The position numbers were made by a program, and so were the translations under genes. 40,945 bases of DNA from Nitratireductor sp. ZSWI3 (GTDB lineage Bacteria > Pseudomonadota > Alphaproteobacteria > Rhizobiales > Rhizobiaceae), in contig NZ_JANKOF010000037.1 in the NCBI RefSeq assembly GCF_024655565.1, positions 1 through 40,945 on the forward strand, written 5' to 3'. Under the pieces are notes generated by a model. That model ran no database searches. It worked only from the letters and a program-made list of their open reading frames with translations, and was not told the origin of the DNA. This document shows, piece by piece, positions 26,134-34,386 of the stretch. Within the stretch, counting starts at the first letter, position 1; every line of letters begins with the position of its first letter.

Positions 26134-28002
26134 TCAGCGGTTGCCGAAGCGGTTTCGGTTGAGGGAAGGGACGGTCGGCGAACTGAAACCGCGCTGGCCG
26201 TGCGCCTCGTCCGACCAGAGCGGACGCGCTTCGCTTCCTGAGATCCGTCCTGACGTCGGCTCATAGCCCGCATCGCCGGCCTGAAGCCCGGAGGGGGCCG
26301 CCTCGCCATTCGGGCGCATGGGCGCCGTGCGGGTGCGCCCGGTCTCGCGCAGCCGCTTGACGATGGACGCCAGGTCGATCTCGGCGTCCACCTGCCCGCG
26401 CTGTACGGCCGCCGCTCCGTCCTGGCGCGTCGCCGGCACCACATCGGGCGGCAATTCCTCGAACTTGACGCGCATGGTGGTTGCTACGCCCTCGCCGAAG
26501 GCGATGGCCTCGCGCCGGCCCATGGCCGACAGGAAGGAAAGCGTCGAGGCGGAGGAATCGGCGATCGCAGAGCGGATGATCGCCTGATCCTGATCGTTGG
26601 CGAGGCGCATGGCGAAGACGGTCGAGCATTGCGACAGGACCGTCGGGTCGAGCTCGCCCGGGCGCTGCGTGACGACGCCCAGATAGCAGCCATATTTGCG
26701 CCCCTCCTTGGCGATGCGCGCCAGCGCGTGACGCGTCGGCGCGAAGCCCATCCGCGGATCCGACGGCATGTAGCGGTGAGCCTCCTCGCAGACCACGAGC
26801 AGCTTGAGGCGGCCGTTGCTCCACAGCGCCATGTCGAAGGCGAGGCGGGAGAGGACGGAGCACACGGAGTTGACGACCTCTGGCGGCATGCCGGCCATCT
26901 CGAGGCAGGTGACCGTCTTGCCCTGGCCGGGGATGCGGAAGATCTGGCCGATCGTCTCGTGGATCGTGTCCTCGATCAGGCGCGAGGCGAACATGAAGCG
27001 ATAGCGCGGGTCGTTGAGCGCGGCTTCGATGCGGGCCCTGAGGCTGCGGTAGAGCGGACGGTCGGTCTTCGTCTCGAGCATCCCCATGCGCTCGTCGATG
27101 TCCTTGAGGACGTCTGCCATGCGGTAGGGGACGGGCGTGTCCGCGGTGATGCTGCTCGCTTCGCCGGCCCGCTTCAGGAGACCGCCGGCAGCCGGATTCT
27201 GGTAGATCTGCTTGGCGTGGGGGATGAGATCGCGCAGCAGTTCGACCTCCTCCGGAACCGCCTCGCGGCCGCGGAAAAGCACCTCGACGAACTCCTCCAG
27301 CCGGAACAGCCAGAAGGGCAGATCCAGTGTCGTGGTGTCGATGCGCACGGCATATTCGGGCAGGGCTGCGGCAAACTCGTTGTGCGGATCGAGTATCAGG
27401 ACCCTAAGGTCGGGGCGGGAGGCGATGGTCTTGCGCAGGAGCAACGCCACCGCTGACGATTTGCCGACGCCCGTGGTGCCGACCACCGCAAAATGCCTGT
27501 TCAACGTGTCGTCGACGGCGATGCAGGCGTCGATGGCCTCGTCCTGCGATAGCCTGCCGATGACGGCGGAGTGACGGCCGTTGAGATCGTAGACCGCCTG
27601 CAGATCGCGTGAGCGGATGCGGTGGGCCGGCGCGCCGATGTGCGGATATTCGGTGATGCCGCGGTCGAAGACCGGTGTCGAGCCGCCGTCGCGAACCTCG
27701 CCGATAAGCTCGACGGAAATGGCGATCGGGTTGGCCTCGTTCTCGCTCCAGCGCCGTTCCGGCCGCTCGACGGCGTAGACGAGGCCGACCGTGCGTGTCG
27801 CGCCGAGGTTGATCGAAATCATCTTGCCGACGGTCCAGTGGTTTCCGGAGGTATTGTCCTCCGTGCCGGCGTCGGCCGCAATGGTCGCGCGGGCGCCGTC
27901 GCAATGCACGACGTGTCCCAGCAGGCGCCGCTGCGGCTGATCGGACGCCCGCCGCTCCTGTGATGTCGTCTCGCCCTCGGTGGTCCCGCGTTCCACAAAC
28001 AT
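26134..28002 (-). CDS. HerA-like ATPase (DUF87)
   Basis: A 622-residue FtsK-HerA superfamily ATPase. An N-terminal HAS-barrel-like domain (LLGHVVHCDGARATI, VGKMISINLG, about 25-115) precedes the motor. Walker A is GTTGVGKSS (175-183), Walker B LLVVCEEAHRYM (about 400-411, Glu405-Glu406), followed by an R-finger/sensor region KYGCYLGVVTQRP and STVFAMRLANDQDQAII. The last 70 residues are low-complexity and polar, probably disordered. HerA proteins translocate DNA and often partner with NurA nucleases or Sir2/other effectors; no such partner is next to this gene. It is convergent with the diguanylate cyclase and divergent from the beta-barrel gene. Confidence 0.88.
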   Translation of the reverse strand: MFVERGTTEGETTSQERRASDQPQRRLLGHVVHCDGARATIAADAGTEDNTSGNHWTVGKMISINLGATRTVGLVYAVERPERRWSENEANPIAISVELIGEVRDGGSTPVFDRGITEYPHIGAPAHRIRSRDLQAVYDLNGRHSAVIGRLSQDEAIDACIAVDDTLNRHFAVVGTTGVGKSSAVALLLRKTIASRPDLRVLILDPHNEFAAALPEYAVRIDTTTLDLPFWLFRLEEFVEVLFRGREAVPEEVELLRDLIPHAKQIYQNPAAGGLLKRAGEASSITADTPVPYRMADVLKDIDERMGMLETKTDRPLYRSLRARIEAALNDPRYRFMFASRLIEDTIHETIGQIFRIPGQGKTVTCLEMAGMPPEVVNSVCSVLSRLAFDMALWSNGRLKLLVVCEEAHRYMPSDPRMGFAPTRHALARIAKEGRKYGCYLGVVTQRPGELDPTVLSQCSTVFAMRLANDQDQAIIRSAIADSSASTLSFLSAMGRREAIAFGEGVATTMRVKFEELPPDVVPATRQDGAAAVQRGQVDAEIDLASIVKRLRETGRTRTAPMRPNGEAAPSGLQAGDAGYEPTSGRISGSEARPLWSDEAHGQRGFSSPTVPSLNRNRFGNR

Positions 28003-28198
28003 TGCATCACCCCGCCATTCCCAAGCTGCAAGGTTAACGAGGGGCGGTTAAGGGCGGGTGTTGGGCGATGGTGTAGAGACCGTTAAGGAAACGGCTCGAA
28101 GTCGACCGAGGGGCCGCATTTGACGGGGCCTTTCACAACGGGGTGGGGGCGGCTATCAAGGGGCGGACAGATCGGCACCTGATTCGGGGGGCGCTCCC

Positions 28199-28849
28199 AT
28201 GAACGGACGTGGGCTCATACTTGCGGCGGTGCTCGGCGTTGCCTGTTCCACCGTGAGCCTTGCGGAAGAAAACCGGCCTTTCCTCTACTTCGCCACCAGC
28301 GAACCCTTCGCCGATCCCGGTGCGCCGGCCCGGCTGAACGATATCCACGTGTTCGGCGGCGTCTTTGCGCAAAACTCCTTTGGCGGCGTCCTCGAATTCT
28401 GGGAAACGGACTATCTGAGCAGCTACATGGTCGGCGCCGTCTACGGGCGCGACCTTGCCGAACTCGGTGCCGGGTTCGTGCTTGGCGGCGTCGCCGGGGC
28501 GGCGCTCCGTTTCGGCAAGGATGACGACACCAGCGGCGAGTTCTGGGCCGGTGTCAGGCTCCGCCATCGCGGGCTTGTCATCGGCGACCTGGCCATATCC
28601 CCGGGGTTCACCGCAGGCTTCAGCCTCGTCACCGCGCCGACGGACGTGGAACGGCAGCGCGAGATCGCCTATGACGGCGATGCGACCTTCCTGGGGTTCC
28701 TGGGCCCGGAGCTGGCGTTCAAGCTGCGGCAGGCGCCCAATGTCGAGTTCGTCTATCAACTGCATCACCGCTCCGGAGCCGACGGAACCTTCGGCGATTT
28801 CGGCGAAGGATCGAACGCCAGCACGTTCGGCTTGCGCTACCGGTTTTGA
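28199..28849 (+). CDS. Outer-membrane beta-barrel, PagL-like acyloxyacyl hydrolase candidate
   Basis: A 216-residue secreted protein with a signal peptide (cleavage near SLAEE, residues 20-24), alternating hydrophobic strands and a C-terminal aromatic residue (FGLRYRF), the pattern of an outer-membrane barrel. The spacing His190-x-Ser192 with Glu203 eleven residues after the serine resembles the His-x-Ser...Glu catalytic site of the lipid A 3-O-deacylase PagL, although the local motif is HHRSGADG, not the usual HxSN. If functional it would trim lipid A acyl chains. The alternative is an uncharacterised barrel. Divergent from the HerA gene. Confidence 0.6.
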   Translation: MNGRGLILAAVLGVACSTVSLAEENRPFLYFATSEPFADPGAPARLNDIHVFGGVFAQNSFGGVLEFWETDYLSSYMVGAVYGRDLAELGAGFVLGGVAGAALRFGKDDDTSGEFWAGVRLRHRGLVIGDLAISPGFTAGFSLVTAPTDVERQREIAYDGDATFLGFLGPELAFKLRQAPNVEFVYQLHHRSGADGTFGDFGEGSNASTFGLRYRF

Positions 28850-28867
28850 CGAGCCCGACAAAGCCGG

Positions 28868-28897
28868 TTGACAGTTCCGCTCCGGCAACCTTATTGT
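28868..28897 (+). promoter_or_regulatory. Promoter of the ilvBN attenuator leader
   Basis: A consensus TTGACA (28868-28873), an 18-base spacer and TATTGT (28892-28897). Transcription would begin about 28903-28906, at or just before the leader-peptide ATG, so the leader may be translated without a 5' UTR. Confidence 0.7.
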
Positions 28898-28905
28898 GCG
28901 CCGCC

Positions 28906-28959
28906 ATGAAGACAAGAAACATTCTTATCGTAGGAAGGCGCATGGGCAAGGCGGCGTAG
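28906..28959 (+). CDS. ilvBN leader peptide (branched-chain amino acid attenuator)
   Basis: A 17-codon ORF encoding MKTRNILIVGRRMGKAA, with Ile-Leu-Ile-Val in a row at codons 6-9, the three branched-chain end products of the pathway. The codons (ATT, CTT, ATC, GTA) include ones that are uncommon in this GC-rich genome, which would sharpen stalling. It is followed by the alternative stems and the terminator described separately, then ilvB. No Shine-Dalgarno precedes it, consistent with a leaderless message. Confidence 0.88.
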   Translation: MKTRNILIVGRRMGKAA

Positions 28960-29016
28960 CCGTCTGGCGAAAGCCTCTCATGCGCGAAACACAGGCTCCT
29001 TCGGGGGCCTTTTTTA
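28938..29016 (+). promoter_or_regulatory. Transcription attenuator upstream of ilvB
   Basis: Segment 1:2 is GCGCATG (28938-28944) with CATGCGC (28979-28985), extended inward by AGGC (28949-28952) with GCCT (28973-28976). Segment 3:4 is the terminator AGGCTCC (28993-28999), loop TTCG, GGGGCCT (29004-29010) with a six-base T-run (29010-29015). AGCCT (28972-28976) can instead pair with AGGCT (28993-28997), the 2:3 antiterminator. A ribosome stalled at codons 6-9 would cover segment 1 and favour read-through. Confidence 0.82.
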
Positions 29017-29089
29017 TTGGCCCGGTGTTCCTTTGGGCACACGGGGCAGCTAAATCACCTTCGCCGGGTACAGAGAACGGATCGATACG

Positions 29090-30892
29090 ATGAACAAGGC
29101 AGAGTCAGGGTCAGCAACGGACGCTTCGTCCCGCCACGAGATGACGGGCGCCGAGATGGTCGTGCAGGCGCTCAAGGACAATGGGGTCGAGCACATCTTC
29201 GGATACCCTGGCGGCGCCGTACTTCCCATCTATGATGAGCTTTTTCAGCAGGACGCGATCCAGCACGTTCTGGTGCGCCACGAGCAGGGCGCCGGTCACG
29301 CCGCCGAAGGCTATGCGCGCTCGACGGGCAAGGCCGGCGTGATGCTGGTGACGTCCGGTCCCGGAGCGACCAATGCCGTGACCCCGCTGCAGGACGCGTT
29401 GATGGATTCCATCCCGCTGGTCTGCATCAGCGGGCAGGTGCCCACGACGCTGATCGGCTCCGATGCCTTCCAGGAATGCGACACGGTCGGCATCACGCGC
29501 CCCTGCACCAAGCACAACTGGCTGGTGAAGGACGTCAACCAGCTCTCGGCGATCATCCACGAGGCCTTCCACGTGGCCACGACCGGCCGGCCGGGCCCGG
29601 TGGTCGTCGACATCCCCAAGGACATCCAGTTCGCCAAGGGGACCTACACGCCGCCGCAGACCGCGCCGCGCACCAGCTATCAGCCGCAGGTGCAGGGCAA
29701 TATGGAGCAGATCAAGGCAGCCATCGCTTTGATGGCGCAGGCGAAGAAGCCGGTCATCTATTCCGGCGGCGGCGTCGTCAATGCCGGCCCGGAGGCGAGC
29801 CATCTGCTGCGTGAGCTGGTCGAACTGACCGGCTTCCCGATCACCTCGACGCTGATGGGCCTCGGTGCCTATCCCGCCTCGGGCAAGAACTGGCTGGGCA
29901 TGCTCGGCATGCACGGCACCTACGAAGCCAATATGGCGATGCATGATTGCGACGTCATGCTGTGCATCGGCGCCCGTTTCGACGATCGCATCACCGGACG
30001 CCTCGACGCCTTTTCGCCGAACTCGCGCAAGATCCACATCGATGTCGATCCTTCCTCGATCAACAAGAACGTGCGCGTCGACGTGCCGATCATCGGCGAT
30101 GCGGGCCGCGTTCTGGAGGATCTGGTGCGGCTGTGGCGTGCCACGGCGAAGGCCGACAAGCAGGCGCTGAAGCCGTGGTGGACGCAGATCGACATCTGGC
30201 GGGCGCGGGATTCGCTTGCCTATCGGCCGAACGACGACGTCATCATGCCGCAATATGCGATCCAGCGCCTCTATGAGCTCACCAAGGACCGCGACGTCTA
30301 CATCACCACGGAGGTCGGCCAGCACCAGATGTGGGCCGCGCAGCATTTCGGCTTCGAGGCGCCCAACCGCTGGATGACCTCGGGTGGCCTCGGCACCATG
30401 GGATACGGCCTGCCGGCGGCGCTCGGCGTGCAGATCGCCCATCCCGGCGCGCTGGTGATCGACATCGCCGGCGATGCCTCCGTGCAGATGACGATCCAGG
30501 AGATGAGCGCGGCGGTGCAGCACAATGCGCCGATCAAGATCTTCATCCTCAACAACCAGTACATGGGCATGGTGCGCCAATGGCAGCAGCTCCTGCACGG
30601 CAACCGCCTGTCGCATTCCTATACGGAGGCGATGCCCGATTTCGTCAAGCTGGCGGAAGCCTATGGCTGCCACGGCATCCTGTGCGACAAGCCCGGCAAG
30701 CTCGACGATGCGATCCGCGAGATGATCGCGGTCGACAAGCCGGTGATCTTCGACTGCCGCGTGGCGGCGCTCGCCAACTGCTTCCCGATGATCCCGTCCG
30801 GCAAGGCGCACAACGAGATGCTGCTGCCGGACGAGGCAACCGACGAAGCGGTGGCGACGGCCATCGGCGAGGAAGGCAGGCAGTTGGTGTAG
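29090..30892 (+). CDS. ilvB: Acetolactate synthase large (catalytic) subunit
   Basis: A 600-residue ThDP- and FAD-dependent enzyme, first committed step of valine, leucine and isoleucine synthesis. The ThDP-activating glutamate is Glu65 in LVRHEQGAGHAAEGYARSTG. The central domain contains GLGAYPASGKNWLGMLGMHG, and the C-terminal ThDP/Mg motif starts at GDASVQMTIQEM and ends with NNQYMGMVRQW. Expression is controlled by the upstream leader-peptide attenuator (28906-29016); the start ATG lies 74 bases after its T-run. ilvN follows after 75 bases. Confidence 0.98.
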   Translation: MNKAESGSATDASSRHEMTGAEMVVQALKDNGVEHIFGYPGGAVLPIYDELFQQDAIQHVLVRHEQGAGHAAEGYARSTGKAGVMLVTSGPGATNAVTPLQDALMDSIPLVCISGQVPTTLIGSDAFQECDTVGITRPCTKHNWLVKDVNQLSAIIHEAFHVATTGRPGPVVVDIPKDIQFAKGTYTPPQTAPRTSYQPQVQGNMEQIKAAIALMAQAKKPVIYSGGGVVNAGPEASHLLRELVELTGFPITSTLMGLGAYPASGKNWLGMLGMHGTYEANMAMHDCDVMLCIGARFDDRITGRLDAFSPNSRKIHIDVDPSSINKNVRVDVPIIGDAGRVLEDLVRLWRATAKADKQALKPWWTQIDIWRARDSLAYRPNDDVIMPQYAIQRLYELTKDRDVYITTEVGQHQMWAAQHFGFEAPNRWMTSGGLGTMGYGLPAALGVQIAHPGALVIDIAGDASVQMTIQEMSAAVQHNAPIKIFILNNQYMGMVRQWQQLLHGNRLSHSYTEAMPDFVKLAEAYGCHGILCDKPGKLDDAIREMIAVDKPVIFDCRVAALANCFPMIPSGKAHNEMLLPDEATDEAVATAIGEEGRQLV

Positions 30893-30967
30893 CGGTGCCG
30901 CCACGGGCGGCATGTTCGCTTTGATTCCAGAAGGTTACACGATGCTTTTCGAAAAGAGATTCACCCT

Positions 30968-31540
30968 ATGAACGCTCAGCTTCAACCGACGGGTTCGGCC
31001 TACTTCATCACCAAGGAAACCGAGGCCAGCGAGCGGCGCACCCTTGCCATCCTGGTCGACAACGAGCCGGGTGTCCTTGCCCGCGTCATCGGCCTCTTCT
31101 CCGGCCGCGGCTACAACATCGACAGCCTCACGGTCTCGGAGACCGAGCACGAAAAGCACCTGTCGCGCATCACCATCGTGACGCGCGGCACGGGGCATGT
31201 GCTCGAGCAGATCAAGCATCAGCTCGAGCGCATCGTGCCGGTGCACCGCGTGGTCGATCTGTCGGTGGTGGCCGACGAGCGCGGGCACGACCGGCCCATG
31301 GAGCGCGAGCTGGCGCTGGTGAAGGTGCGCGGGCAGGGCGACGACCGCGTCGAGGCGCTGCGGCTCGCCGATGCCTTCCGTGCACAGGTGATCGATGCCA
31401 ACACCGAACACTTCATCTTCGAGGTCACCGGCCGTGTGTCGAAGATCGAGCAGTTCATCGCGATCATGACCCCGCTCGGCCTCGTCGAGGTCTGCCGCAC
31501 GGGCGTCGCCGCCATGAACCGCGGGCCGGAAGGCATGTAG
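30968..31540 (+). CDS. ilvN: Acetolactate synthase small (regulatory) subunit
   Basis: A 190-residue IlvN/IlvH-type regulatory subunit. The N-terminal ACT domain (TLAILVDNEPGVLARVIGLFSGRGYNIDSLTVSETE, about 25-60) binds valine and confers feedback inhibition. The C-terminal half (ERELALVKVRG onward, TGRVSKIEQFIAIMTPLGLVEVCRTGVAAMNRGPEG) is the conserved domain that activates the large subunit. Cotranscribed with ilvB, its obligate partner. Confidence 0.97.
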   Translation: MNAQLQPTGSAYFITKETEASERRTLAILVDNEPGVLARVIGLFSGRGYNIDSLTVSETEHEKHLSRITIVTRGTGHVLEQIKHQLERIVPVHRVVDLSVVADERGHDRPMERELALVKVRGQGDDRVEALRLADAFRAQVIDANTEHFIFEVTGRVSKIEQFIAIMTPLGLVEVCRTGVAAMNRGPEGM

Positions 31541-31660
31541 CGCGGCCCGCGACGGGGACAATTTTCCGCCCGACGGTGACAAGTTCGCGATGGCCGCCGC
31601 GCGCATCCAGGTCAATAATGCTGACCGAATTTGCGATGAAACCTGGCCGCAGCGTGCGTG

Positions 31661-31756
31661 CCTTCGTCCTCACCCTCGTGGTTCGACAAGCTCACCATGA
31701 GGGTGAGGACGAAGGCAGACAGCAGCCCTCATGGTGAGCTTGTCGAACCACGAGGG
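31661..31756. repeat. Perfect 31-bp inverted repeat pair with nested 16-bp palindrome
   Basis: The unit 31673-31703 (CCCTCGTGGTTCGACAAG followed by CTCACCATGAGGG) is repeated without mismatch in inverted orientation at 31726-31756. The first copy also lies inside a second perfect palindrome, CCTTCGTCCTCACCCT (31661-31676) against 31700-31715. It shares its 27-base core with the pair at 1485-1629. It fills most of the 282-base gap between ilvN and the LysE gene, which holds no other supportable feature. Confidence 0.95.
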
Positions 31757-31822
31757 CGGACTGCAGTGCGCGGCTGCCAATCGCGCAACACAATTCAACC
31801 AGCCCCAAACCGGTTTCCCGCC

Positions 31823-32419
31823 ATGTCCTTGGACGTCTTTCTCGCGCTTCTCGTCTTCTCCTTCGTATCGTCGGTCACGCCGGGGCCGAACAATTTCATG
31901 CTTCTCGCCTCGGGGGTGAATTTCGGCTTCCGGCGCACGATCCCGCACATGCTGGGCATCGCCGGCGGCTTTGCCTCGCTGCTCCTGGCGGTGGGCTTCG
32001 GGCTCGGCGCGGTGCTCAACGCCTTTCCGGCGCTGCACACGGGGCTCAAGCTCGCCGGCGGCGCCTATCTCCTCTATCTCGCCTGGCGCATCGCCATGGC
32101 ACGCGCCCTGGGGCCGGACAGAGGCGGCAAGGGCGATCCGATGACCTTTCTCGAGGCGGCTGCGTTCCAATGGGTCAATCCCAAGGCCTGGGTGATGGCG
32201 CTGACGGCGATGGCGGTCTACACCGACCCGGCGGCGCCCTTCGTGACCGTGCTGCTGGTGGCGCTCGCCTTCGTGCTGGTCAATTTTCCGAGCGTTTCGG
32301 TGTGGGCCGGCTTCGGCGTCGCCCTGCGCGGCTTCCTCGCCGATCCCGCGCGGCTCAAATGGTTCAACATCGCCATGGGTCTGGCGCTGGCGGCGACGCT
32401 GTGGCCGATGCTGCGCTGA
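31823..32419 (+). CDS. LysE-family amino acid exporter
   Basis: A 198-residue inner-membrane protein with about six hydrophobic helices and the LysE/RhtB opening VSSVTPGPNNFMLLASGVNFGFRRTIPHMLGI, followed by the conserved KLAGGAYLLYLAWR and FQWVNPKAW blocks. Members export amino acids such as threonine, homoserine, lysine or cysteine; substrate unknown here. I chose the ATG at 31823; the reading from 31658 merely translates the repeat element. The stop codon abuts the stop of the convergent GH9 gene with no spacer. Confidence 0.92.
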   Translation: MSLDVFLALLVFSFVSSVTPGPNNFMLLASGVNFGFRRTIPHMLGIAGGFASLLLAVGFGLGAVLNAFPALHTGLKLAGGAYLLYLAWRIAMARALGPDRGGKGDPMTFLEAAAFQWVNPKAWVMALTAMAVYTDPAAPFVTVLLVALAFVLVNFPSVSVWAGFGVALRGFLADPARLKWFNIAMGLALAATLWPMLR

Positions 32420-34234
32420 TCACTGCTCGGCGAGAAAGGCGGCAAGCTCGGCCAGCGCCGCGTTCCAGTTGATGGTGATCTCGTTGGTCGACCAGCTTTC
32501 GATGTCGTCGATGTAGCAGAACTGCGGCGCGCATCCTTCCAGCTTTTGATTGGCGACATCGTCGCCGAGCCAGATATTCGGTCCGCCTGCCAGCGATCCT
32601 TTCGGCGGGTTGGGCAGGCGCTGGTCGAGCTGGTGGGCGTACCAGCGCGAATGCTGGTTGCGCACGTCGTCGACGCCGTATCCGGTGACGTAGGAGAGGC
32701 CGGGCCCGTTGCGGCCGAACAGATAGTCGACCGCCTCCAGCACCGCGGCGCGGTATTTTGGGCGGCCGGTCAGGTCGTGGGCGCGGGCGACGACGATGGC
32801 GTTCTGGGCAACCAGGTGGTTCGAACCCCAGCCATACTTGCCGCCGGGCGGCTCGTAGACATGGCCGAACGGCGTTCGCGCCTGAATTTTCAGGTACCCG
32901 TCGGCCGCCGTCACGATCTGCCGGCGCAGGCGCTCGATCTCGCGCTCCGGCAACGCGTTGGGCACCAGCGCCAGCGACAGGACGGCGCGCGGCCCGACAT
33001 TCGCCCAGTCATAGCCTTCCGGCCGGAAGATCGAAGCCTGCCAGTGCGGCGAGGCTTCCAGCGCTGCACGATAGTCCTCGCCTCCGGTCGTGATGAACAG
33101 TTCGGCCGCCGCCCAGAACAGCTCGTCCGTCAGGTCCGTGTCGCTGTAGGCGCCGCCTCCGTTGGTGTCGTTCTCCGGCGCGATCAGGCCGGGATGCTCG
33201 GCGGCCGCCCGCCAGGCCTTCCCGGCGGCCGCCAGCAACCGCGTCGAGTAGGCGGCATCGAACGGTTCGAACAAGCGGGCGCCCTGCGCTGCGGCCGCTG
33301 CAAGGTTGAGCGTGGCGGCGGTCGAAGGGCGGTGCAGCAGCCTCTGCCGCGGGTCCTCGTGAGGCAGCGTCGGCAGGCCCGTCCAACCCTCGTCATGGAC
33401 CTTGTGGTGCGCCATGCCGGCCAGCGGCTCGCCGTCCGGCACCTGCATCGTGAGCAGGAAGTCGAGCTCCCAGCGGGCTTCGTCGAGGACGTCGGGAATG
33501 CCGTTGCCGGCCTCCGGGATCGCCAGCGCGCCGTCGGCCAATGAGGCGCTCGACGCGCCCTCGACATGAAGCGTCCGTTCATAGGCGCTCATCAACTGCG
33601 CCACCGAGATGCCGCCATTGACCACATACTTGCCGTGGTCGCCGGCATCGTACCAACCGCCTGCGACATCGAGCGTGTAGCCGCAGCTCCAGGGCTCGCC
33701 ATAGATATCCCGGGACATGCCGGCCGGCTGGCAGGGCACCTGGAGGTCGCCCTGGTTCGCCGCCTCGCCGCCCGGCGCGCTGGCATGCCCGGCCGGGCGG
33801 GCATAGGCTTCACCGGCGAATGCGGCGTCGATCTCGATGCCGGAGCGGGCTGGATAAAAATAGCCGAAGGCGTCGCGTGGGAGATGCCGGTACAGGCCGG
33901 CTGCGATGGAGAAGGGGGGGCTTATGGCTCCATCGACCAAAAGGGTCAGGCCGCGGCCTTCCTCCGTCACCGTGGAAAAGTCGATGCGGTGCACCCTGCG
34001 CCGCACCGAAGGGTCGAGCCCCGCCGGCTCGGTCTTGCCGCGCGCGATCTCGCGCCCGTCCGCCGCGACCAGCCGCCAGGAGAGCGGCACGGGGCGGTCG
34101 CTCATCAGCGTGGCGCGCTTGGGGCCGTCGGGCAGATAGCCCACCTGATTGACGCGCAGAAGCGTTTCGGCAAGGGCAGGCTGTCCCTCAGCGAGAAGGA
34201 TGCCGATCCCGGCAAGACAAACGGTCGCTTTCAT
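32420..34234 (-). CDS. Secreted glycoside hydrolase family 9 (endoglucanase type)
   Basis: A 604-residue GH9 enzyme. A signal peptide (MKATVCLAGIGILLAEGQPALA, shown in part) is followed by the N-terminal Ig-like cellulase domain (LLRVNQVGYLPDGPKRATL, 25-110) and the (alpha/alpha)6 catalytic domain. Asp196 and Asp199 lie in GGWYDAGDHGKYVVNGG, the proton acceptor end; Glu585 in STNEITINWNAAL is the expected acid; YGWGSNHLVAQNAIV and NQHSRWYAHQLDQRLPNPP match conserved subsite loops. It would cut beta-1,4-glucan, possibly plant cellulose or the cell's own cellulose. I chose ATG 34234 for the signal peptide. No carbohydrate-binding module and no cellulose synthase genes nearby. Confidence 0.9.
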   Translation of the reverse strand: MKATVCLAGIGILLAEGQPALAETLLRVNQVGYLPDGPKRATLMSDRPVPLSWRLVAADGREIARGKTEPAGLDPSVRRRVHRIDFSTVTEEGRGLTLLVDGAISPPFSIAAGLYRHLPRDAFGYFYPARSGIEIDAAFAGEAYARPAGHASAPGGEAANQGDLQVPCQPAGMSRDIYGEPWSCGYTLDVAGGWYDAGDHGKYVVNGGISVAQLMSAYERTLHVEGASSASLADGALAIPEAGNGIPDVLDEARWELDFLLTMQVPDGEPLAGMAHHKVHDEGWTGLPTLPHEDPRQRLLHRPSTAATLNLAAAAAQGARLFEPFDAAYSTRLLAAAGKAWRAAAEHPGLIAPENDTNGGGAYSDTDLTDELFWAAAELFITTGGEDYRAALEASPHWQASIFRPEGYDWANVGPRAVLSLALVPNALPEREIERLRRQIVTAADGYLKIQARTPFGHVYEPPGGKYGWGSNHLVAQNAIVVARAHDLTGRPKYRAAVLEAVDYLFGRNGPGLSYVTGYGVDDVRNQHSRWYAHQLDQRLPNPPKGSLAGGPNIWLGDDVANQKLEGCAPQFCYIDDIESWSTNEITINWNAALAELAAFLAEQ

Positions 34235-34386
34235 TTCTGCCCGCCCCGGCGTTTGGAATTCGATCGGCGGCACCATGACAGGCCTTGCCTTCAAAGCGGT
34301 AAAGGAATCGTCCGCCGCGGCCTCGAGGTCCCGATTGCCGCGCCGAAAGGCTGTTCAGGCCGCTCCGAATCTGCTTTCTGGCCGGG

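Noticed and set aside
29111-30913. 600-aa minus-strand ORF opposite ilvB
   Set aside because: Antisense shadow of a highly conserved enzyme gene.
31658-31822. N-terminal extension of the LysE exporter
   Set aside because: The extra 55 residues are a translation of the inverted repeat (SPHGELVEPRG) and lack membrane-protein character; the family start is at 31823.
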